Shown here piece after piece: positions 36,506 through 41,292 of a stretch of DNA of 41,292 nucleotides; positions within the stretch are counted from its first letter, which is position 1; each line of letters begins with the position of its first letter. The DNA is from Acinetobacter apis (GTDB taxonomy: Bacteria > Pseudomonadota > Gammaproteobacteria > Pseudomonadales > Moraxellaceae), in the NCBI RefSeq assembly GCF_900197575.1, contig NZ_FZLN01000007.1:1-41292 (forward strand), given 5' to 3'. The translations under genes were made by a program, and so were the position numbers. Under the pieces are notes generated by a model. It was not told the DNA's origin. It worked only from the letters and a program-made list of their open reading frames with translations, and searched no databases.

Positions 36506-37798
36506 TTATCGTACGGTGTTTTTTGCTCGAATTGCTTGTAAAAACAACTGCCCTGCTCGCCCAGTCGCCTTTAACCCCATTTTTTGTTGTTCTTGCTGAA
36601 TAGCTTGGCGAGTTTTGTCTCCAATTAAACCGTCTGCATTACCAATCTCATAACCATTGAGCAATAAATAGGTTTGAATTTCACGACGTTCAGCACGTGA
36701 AGTTCCAGCATCTTCAGTTGGCCAAGCAGTTTGTATTTTTGCTTTATTGGCTAATCGGTCTGATAAATAAGCAATTGCCAAGGCATAACTTTCAGCTGCA
36801 TTATAACTATAGATTGCATCAAAGTTTTTAAATACCAAAAAGACCGGCCCTTCAGCACCTGCAGGCATGAATAAGCCAGCAGGTGTTTCAGTGGTTAAAT
36901 TGCCTTGCACAAGAACTGTTCCATCAATACGGGTAACACCTTGATTGACCCATTCAGATAACGGTTTTTTCGCTCGTCGACCTTGATTTTGAGTCGATAA
37001 TCCATTTGGAATTTTCACTTCAAAGCCCCATGGCATGCCTGTTTGCCAGCCTGCTTTTTTTAGAAAATTGGCTGTTGAAGCAAGTGCATCAGGTGTACTC
37101 GAAACGAGATCACGACGACCATCACCATCAAAATCTACAGCAAGGCGTTCATATGTGGAAGGCATAAATTGTGTGTGCCCAAATGCACCTGCCCATGAGC
37201 CTTTTAACTGATCTTCAGTTAAATCACCACGTTGTAAAATCCGTAATGTGGCAAAAAACTCTGTGCGGAAATAACTTTGTCTGCGACCAGCACAGCTTAA
37301 TGTACCTAAAGATTGTAAAAGTGGATATTTACCTGAGATATCCCCAAAATTGCTTTCAACCCCCCAAACTGCAACGACTGTTTCAGCAGGAACACCATAA
37401 GTTGCAGCAACACGATTTAAAACATCACGATATTGGTTTAACTTTTCTTGACCAGCATGGACTCTTTCATCATCAACTAAGCCTGACAAGTAATCCCAAA
37501 TTGGTGTCGAAAACTCAGGTTGATAATTTAGTTTTTCAAGTACCGAATAGTCAGGCGTTAAATTGGCAGTATATTGATCATATGTACTTGGGCTGACTTT
37601 TGCTTGAATGGCACTTGAGCGTAAATTTGCTAAACATGCTGAAAAAGCAGGGTCATGGCTTGAAGGTTGCGACGTCGTAAGCATTGGTGATTGCTGCTGT
37701 ATTGCGCCATTGTTAACGATCAATTCTGCATGTAGAGGCAAACCCAATAAACCGAGGGCAGATAAAACAGATACTGACACTAAATTTGTTTTTTTCAT
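36506..37798 (-). CDS. Periplasmic lytic murein transglycosylase (MltB-like) with C-terminal peptidoglycan-binding domain
   Basis: A 430-aa exported murein-cleaving enzyme. A signal peptide (about 1-24, ending LPLHA-E) lacks a lipobox, so it is probably soluble periplasmic. The SLT domain of the MltB class spans about 50-340, with catalytic Glu148 in AVWGVESNFG, then GSWAGAFGHTQFMPSTY, DFDGDGRRDL and FDAIYSYNAAESYALAIAYLSDRL. Residues about 365-425 are a PG_binding_1 repeat (REIQTYLLLNGYEIGNADGLIGDKTRQAI). It cuts MurNAc-GlcNAc bonds to 1,6-anhydro ends, which feed the AnmK/Mpl recycling route. Confidence 0.92.
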   Translation of the reverse strand: MKKTNLVSVSVLSALGLLGLPLHAELIVNNGAIQQQSPMLTTSQPSSHDPAFSACLANLRSSAIQAKVSPSTYDQYTANLTPDYSVLEKLNYQPEFSTPIWDYLSGLVDDERVHAGQEKLNQYRDVLNRVAATYGVPAETVVAVWGVESNFGDISGKYPLLQSLGTLSCAGRRQSYFRTEFFATLRILQRGDLTEDQLKGSWAGAFGHTQFMPSTYERLAVDFDGDGRRDLVSSTPDALASTANFLKKAGWQTGMPWGFEVKIPNGLSTQNQGRRAKKPLSEWVNQGVTRIDGTVLVQGNLTTETPAGLFMPAGAEGPVFLVFKNFDAIYSYNAAESYALAIAYLSDRLANKAKIQTAWPTEDAGTSRAERREIQTYLLLNGYEIGNADGLIGDKTRQAIQQEQQKMGLKATGRAGQLFLQAIRAKNTVR

Positions 37799-37943
37799 TT
37801 TATAAACCTAGATGAAGATTACATTTTTTTGGTAGATTACCACTACTTGTTCAAATTACTTACCAATATTCAGTCTTGTTAATTTATTTAAAACAAGAAT
37901 TCACGAAATGAATTAGGTTGAGTGATTTTGGTAACAAATCAAC

Positions 37944-38112
37944 TTATCCACGTTTTGGCAAGAATATTGTGGATATCTTTCTGATCAGAATTAAAATATT
38001 TATTTATTCACAGTAAGGCTGTGTATATCTTTTGAGTTATCCACTACATCTAGTTGTTAGTTGTGGATATCTTTTAACTTATCCACTATATATAGTTTTT
38101 GGATGTGGATAT
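37944..38112. repeat. Cluster of eight DnaA-box-like sequences in four inverted pairs
   Basis: Left half-sites TTATCCACG (37944), TTATTCACA (38004), TTATCCACT (38037) and TTATCCACT (38079) each face a right half-site: TGTGGATAT (37968), TGTGTATAT (38020), TGTGGATAT (38062) and TGTGGATAT (38104). Pairs 1, 3 and 4 have start-to-start spacings of 24-25 bp, and the right half is followed by CT in every unit. TTATTCACA fits the E. coli DnaA consensus TTWTNCACA; the others differ from it only at an outer base. The region resembles oriC but stands about 20 kb away. Confidence 0.7.
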
Positions 38113-38249
38113 CTATTTATAACATTATGTCTGTATTCACTCTATCATCATACTAAATTCCAAGTGAACTTGATTCATATTTATCATGAAATTAATAATA
38201 AATAATCGTTTAAAAGTCTTAATTTAAGTTGAAAATTAAATCATCTAAT

Positions 38250-38277
38250 TTGCTGAATAATCATTACAAGTTATAAA
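38250..38277 (+). promoter_or_regulatory. Desaturase promoter candidate
   Basis: TTGCTG (38250-38255), 16 bp, TATAAA (38272-38277). It is upstream of the palindrome 38350-38367, leaving a 5' leader of about 155 nt. Confidence 0.4.
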
Positions 38278-38349
38278 TAGTGTGATATGTTTAATATATT
38301 ATATTTTGGTAATATAACTGAATACGTATTCTTTTATTCTTCATTTAAC

Positions 38350-38367
38350 ACATGATTTAAATCATGT
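38350..38367. repeat. Perfect 18-bp palindrome before the desaturase gene
   Basis: ACATGATTTAAATCATGT, about 75 bp before the start codon. Size and symmetry suit a dimeric repressor operator. Confidence 0.55.
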
Positions 38368-38376
38368 TTTTGGGTG

Positions 38377-38408
38377 AAATGAAAGCAAAAGCAAGGATGC
38401 TTTCATTT
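38377..38408 (+). other. Terminator-like hairpin in the desaturase leader
   Basis: AAATGAAAGCA (38377-38387) and TGCTTTCATTT (38398-38408), an 11-bp perfect stem with a 10-nt loop followed by TTCTTAT, about 33 bp before the start codon. It could attenuate transcription or protect the 5' end. Confidence 0.45.
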
Positions 38409-38441
38409 TCTTATATCATTTTATTATGATTTGAGATAATT

Positions 38442-39230
38442 ATGACTTCACATCGTCAAATGCTAGAAAACGTGCAATGGAAAGACTTATTAGAACTTAA
38501 TACTCGAGATGTTATCTCAGAATTATTGATCTCATCACCATGGCTTATTTCCTCATTATTTTTAGCGTATCAACAATGGTATGTCTTGGCTTTAATGTGT
38601 TCATTTATGTTTTTTTTAACTGGTCTTCGACAAGTCCATAATGCTTTTCATTTTGCGCTAGGTCTTAGTAAACCAAAAACACATTACTTCATCTTTTTGT
38701 TCAGTCTATTGATGCTAGGTTCTATGCATGCAATACAAATTAATCACCTACGCCATCATCAATATTGTATGAGCGAAGAGGATGTTGAAGCAAAAAGTGC
38801 TCGAATGGTGTGGTGGAAAGCATTTATCTTCGGTCCATTTTTTCCGATACTACTACACAGAAAAGCTTTTCAAGTTGCGACCAAAACACAAAAAAAATGG
38901 ATGACTGTTGAACTTATCGTAAATCTTTTACTAATTGGCCTTGTCTTCTTTATTATTGATGTGACTGTACTTAAATACCATGTTTTAGTAATGCTTTTTG
39001 GCCAATGTATGACTGCTTTTTTTGCAGTATGGACTGTTCATCATGGCACTGAAGATCATGTTTATATGGCACGCACAATTAGAAATCCAATTAAAAGAGT
39101 GATCACCTACAATATGTTCCTGCATGTTGAGCATCACTTATTTCCTGCTGTACCAACACGAAAGCTACATATTTTATCAAAACGATTAGATCACTACGCA
39201 CCAGATGTAGAGATTAGAAAGGTGTTTTAA
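38442..39230 (+). CDS. Membrane fatty acid desaturase
   Basis: An integral membrane di-iron desaturase of 262 aa. The three histidine clusters are present: HNAFH (66-70), HLRHH (102-106) and HVEHH (228-232), plus an extra VHH at 200-201. Hydrophobic segments around 30-60, 82-100, 160-172 and 180-198 fit the topology of the family. It is a little shorter than most acyl-lipid desaturases. Related enzymes may also be carotenoid or sterol hydroxylases/desaturases, so the substrate is open. Only a weak GAGA lies before the ATG. The leader holds two inverted repeats that may regulate it. Confidence 0.85.
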   Translation: MTSHRQMLENVQWKDLLELNTRDVISELLISSPWLISSLFLAYQQWYVLALMCSFMFFLTGLRQVHNAFHFALGLSKPKTHYFIFLFSLLMLGSMHAIQINHLRHHQYCMSEEDVEAKSARMVWWKAFIFGPFFPILLHRKAFQVATKTQKKWMTVELIVNLLLIGLVFFIIDVTVLKYHVLVMLFGQCMTAFFAVWTVHHGTEDHVYMARTIRNPIKRVITYNMFLHVEHHLFPAVPTRKLHILSKRLDHYAPDVEIRKVF

Positions 39231-39253
39231 AAACATGCTTTATATGCTGTTTC

Positions 39254-39302
39254 AATGAGTCATTTATGCAAAATCAGGTCAGCATAGATGGCTCATTTTT
39301 TT
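39254..39302 (+). terminator. Terminator after the desaturase gene
   Basis: AATGAGTCAT and ATGGCTCATT form the base of a stem (one G-T pair), with ATGC/GCAT pairing further in, followed by TTTTTT. Confidence 0.75.
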
Positions 39303-39440
39303 AATACATTTATAATAAAACCAATTGACTAGATTGATTCTTAAATAAGACAGCTTAACTCTTGCTATCTATTCAAAATAAAATACTTATACTTGTTTGT
39401 TTATAAAATTACTGAACCACCATATCAAATGAGTACAGCC

Positions 39441-39992
39441 ATGAATAAATATATACTTGCTGGTGTATTATTGAGTACTAGTCCATTTGCTCTAGCAAAT
39501 AATTACGTAGAAATCACCACCAATCTTGGAAAAATAGAAGTTGAGATTTTTAGCAAGCAAGCACCTATTTCAAGTAAAAACTTTATTCAATATGTGAAGT
39601 CTAATTTTTATCAAGGCACAACATTTCACCGTGTTATTCCTGGCTTTATGATACAAGGCGGTGGTTTTGATGCTCAAATGCAAGCTAAAACAGCTGGTCA
39701 GCCGATTATTAATGAATCTTATAATGGGCTGACCAATACTCGTGGCACATTAGCTATGGCAAGAACCAACGATCCCAATTCTGCTAACTCACAGTTTTTT
39801 ATTAATCTTGAAGACAATCCTGCATTAAATAAAAACCCGTATGACACAGGCTATGCTGTATTTGGCAAAGTGACTCAAGGTATGGACATTGTTGATAAGA
39901 TCTCACATGTTGCAACAGCCTCCCAAGGACGCTATCAAAATGTTCCAGTAACTCCTGTTATCATTACTAAAATGACAGTGAAAAACAAATAA
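39441..39992 (+). CDS. ppiA: Periplasmic cyclophilin-type peptidyl-prolyl isomerase
   Basis: A 183-aa exported prolyl isomerase. The signal peptide MNKYILAGVLLSTSPFALA ends before NNYVEI. The cyclophilin core has FHRVIPGFMIQGG, TRGTLAMARTNDPNSANSQFFINL and YAVFGKVTQGMDIVDKI, including the catalytic Arg in FHR and the QFF segment. The start at 39441 is chosen because it leaves a normal signal peptide; ATG at 39429 adds four residues and a more distant start at 39393 is unlikely. The symbol follows E. coli PpiA on motif and localisation. Confidence 0.9.
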   Translation: MNKYILAGVLLSTSPFALANNYVEITTNLGKIEVEIFSKQAPISSKNFIQYVKSNFYQGTTFHRVIPGFMIQGGGFDAQMQAKTAGQPIINESYNGLTNTRGTLAMARTNDPNSANSQFFINLEDNPALNKNPYDTGYAVFGKVTQGMDIVDKISHVATASQGRYQNVPVTPVIITKMTVKNK

Positions 39993-40501
39993 AACGGCTT
40001 GGCTTTATCGGAAGGATAGACACCAAAAGTGAATATTCTATAAAGAGTAAAAGGGCATAGTTGTTTTAAGGCTCAAATCAGTAAGTTTATCTATATATGT
40101 TGGTAGTTTAGGTTGGATGCGAATAGATAGTGCAGAATTAAAGGTTGAATGATCTTTAACTCATCATTCATATTTTCAAATGTGCTGTCAGGACATGTTT
40201 AATGCGTATTGAGTTACATACTAAATATGAGTGCAATTCAATCTATACTATTGATTAATCGCTTTAACAACAGAGAAAGAAACTTAGAATTCTTAAAAGC
40301 ACTTGGAAAAGTTGTTTTGACTTAAAGGTTATGACACATATTCACTTTATTGCAGCGTGCTATATATAACAATTATTAAATGGTTTTATATTGATTAAAA
40401 CCTACTATGCATAACCAAATTTCAATTACACATAGCGATTGGCAATATAAGTATAGTTACACCTATTGAAGATTTGCTACAAGTCACTGTCGATTAAATA
40501 A
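39993..40501. other. Intergenic region, possibly decayed
   Basis: About 510 bp with no clear gene. A 32-codon ATG frame (40227-40325, MSAIQSILLINRFNN...) and an 8-bp inverted repeat TGAATGAT/ATCATTCA (40146-40170) are the only structure I see. It may contain remnants of a lost gene. Confidence 0.4.
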
Positions 40502-40903
40502 CTAAAAGCAATCTGCAATAAAATGAGTGTGTTCACCCAATTTAATTGTGAGTGCTGCTATATCGCCAAATGTAGAATTTCTAATTGTCTGTTCAGTTTT
40601 ATTAACTTTGATTTTTCCAATTGGGTCTGGTTCATTATTTTCAGGTTTATAAGCAGTGACAGTAATTAATTCTTGATGATCATCAATCGCCCGAATATCA
40701 AACCTTAAATCATCACGAAAAATACTATTTTTCTTCAGTGCAAAATTTTTTTCATTTGAAATTATGTCTATAAGTTGGGTTGAATATTCTTCTGTATTTT
40801 TAAATGTACTGATGGGTGCAGTCGATGGTGTATTGTTAGAAGTACATGCAGAAAGTATGAGAATCATGAGTGATATAAAAAAGAAAGGCTGTAAGGTTTT
40901 CAT
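40502..40903 (-). CDS. Hypothetical small lipoprotein
   Basis: A 133-aa protein with a typical lipoprotein signal (hydrophobic PFFFISLMILILSAC, lipobox LSAC, Cys20), followed by a Ser/Thr/Pro-rich spacer and a domain of about 95 residues. I do not recognise the domain. It has a motif-free mix of short strands (ITVTAYKPEN, GKIKVNK) and a C-terminal HTHFIADCF with a second cysteine. Probably envelope-anchored. The gene is leftward and isolated, and its ribosome site is poor. Confidence 0.65.
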   Translation of the reverse strand: MKTLQPFFFISLMILILSACTSNNTPSTAPISTFKNTEEYSTQLIDIISNEKNFALKKNSIFRDDLRFDIRAIDDHQELITVTAYKPENNEPDPIGKIKVNKTEQTIRNSTFGDIAALTIKLGEHTHFIADCF

Positions 40904-41079
40904 TTAAATAACAAATTAATAAAAAGTATATTGTAATATAGTATTGTATTTAAAGTAAAAATTATTTTAAAGTGTGGTTTTAGGTGCTAAATTAAACAAC
41001 CTAGCCTTAAATTTGATTACCTTTTTAAGGTGGTTTTGATTAATTAGCACTCACCTGAAAATAATTTTTAAAAATGTGC
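40904..41079. other. Spacer with a large imperfect hairpin before the right-hand promoter
   Basis: GTGCTAAATTAA (40984-40995) pairs with TTAATTAGCAC (41040-41050) with one bulge, and CCTTAA (41005-41010) with TTAAGG (41025-41030) inside it. The following 41057-41079 is A/T-rich like an UP element. No gene is seen. Confidence 0.45.
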
Positions 41080-41107
41080 TTGCCAAACAAAATATATTCC
41101 CTATAAT
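41080..41107 (+). promoter_or_regulatory. Putative rRNA promoter (rightward)
   Basis: TTGCCA (41080-41085), 16-bp spacer, TATAAT (41102-41107), with an A/T-rich block upstream. It has the same spacing as the leftward promoter at 218-245. Confidence 0.6.
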
Positions 41108-41292
41108 GCACATCATTCCAACGCAATATGCGATACGAATTCTAGTTTAAGACTAAGATTTTAAAGCATTTGTGCTCATTGATGACGAATCAATGAGAAA
41201 TCATTAAAAGCAATGAAGAACAACTTGTGTGGATTTTTGTTGATTGTTACCAATGAATATAAGAATCATTGGTGACTAGAAATAGAAATTTA
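41108..41292 (+). other. Leader of a putative rRNA operon running rightwards off the window
   Basis: Contains a boxA-like TGCTCATTGA (about 41172), the TGATGACGA block and a 20-base segment identical to the left-end leader (41203-41222). A hairpin ACCAATGA/TCATTGGT lies at 41249-41273. The 16S gene would start outside the window. Confidence 0.55.

Larger units (their letters stand above)
37799..38441. other. Long AT-rich intergenic region between the transglycosylase and desaturase genes
   Basis: No credible coding frame. It carries the DnaA-box-like cluster (37944-38112), a promoter candidate TTGCTG-16-TATAAA (38250-38277), an 18-bp palindrome (38350-38367) and a hairpin (38377-38408), the last three pointing to regulation of the desaturase. 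Confidence 0.7.

Noticed and set aside
37171..37596. 141-codon plus-strand frame opposite the lytic transglycosylase gene
   Set aside because: Fully antisense to a well-supported gene, rich in Gln/His/Leu as expected for a shadow frame.
40227..40325. 32-codon frame in the gap between ppiA and the lipoprotein gene
   Set aside because: No ribosome site, no recognisable family and short enough to be chance; noted only within the intergenic entry.
40984..41050. Integron attC site
   Set aside because: The stem-loop lacks the GTTRRRY and RYYYAAC core ends, and no integrase or cassette array is present.

Overview
The window is the origin-of-replication neighbourhood of a gammaproteobacterial chromosome, almost certainly an Acinetobacter species or close relative. 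The base composition is AT-rich. The divergent rpmH/dnaA arrangement, the rpmH-rnpA-yidD-yidC-mnmE block and the dnaA-dnaN-recF-gyrB block are canonical, and several proteins (DnaA, TyrS, AnmK, ErpA, Mpl, PACE efflux protein) read as Acinetobacter-type. No species is claimed.

Layout. (1) 1-562: a leftward leader and promoters that look like those of an rRNA operon, then the promoter of a PACE efflux gene overlapped by a perfect 53-bp palindrome. (2) 563-1609: PACE transporter plus TetR regulator. (3) 1642-5542: two tandem paralogous lipoprotein 5'-nucleotidases. (4) 5668-11460: tyrS, anmK, erpA, yheS (ABC-F) and a DedA protein, with a parS site after yheS. (5) 11523-17767: gyrB, recF (with a parS site inside it), dnaN and dnaA, all leftward. 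(6) 17768-18260: oriC, with seven DnaA boxes and an AT-rich unwinding region. (7) 18261-22352: rpmH, rnpA, yidD, yidC, mnmE, followed by a third parS. (8) 22460-29692: dsbC, a GlsB-type membrane protein, hpt, guaD, a TerC-family protein under a yybP-ykoY manganese riboswitch, mpl and frmA. (9) 30123-34641: purE-purK and grpE-dnaK. (10) 34738-41292: a more accessory stretch with a short FUSC-like membrane protein, a Nudix hydrolase, an acidic orphan protein, an MltB-like lytic transglycosylase, a fatty acid desaturase, a periplasmic cyclophilin and an orphan lipoprotein, ending in a rightward leader that shares sequence with the left end and is probably a second rRNA operon.

How it works together. 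oriC (about 17.8-18.2 kb) lies between two putative rRNA operons that both point away from it, so both would be transcribed in the direction of replication. Three parS sites within 8 kb of oriC mark the ParB loading zone. Most genes are housekeeping. The least expected signals are a second cluster of DnaA-box-like inverted pairs at 37944-38112, about 20 kb from oriC and in front of a desaturase gene; the 53-bp palindrome on the PACE promoter; and several unassigned hairpins and small ORFs. I see no complete mobile element, CRISPR array or phage. All calls come from reading the sequence and remembered family motifs; no database search was run.
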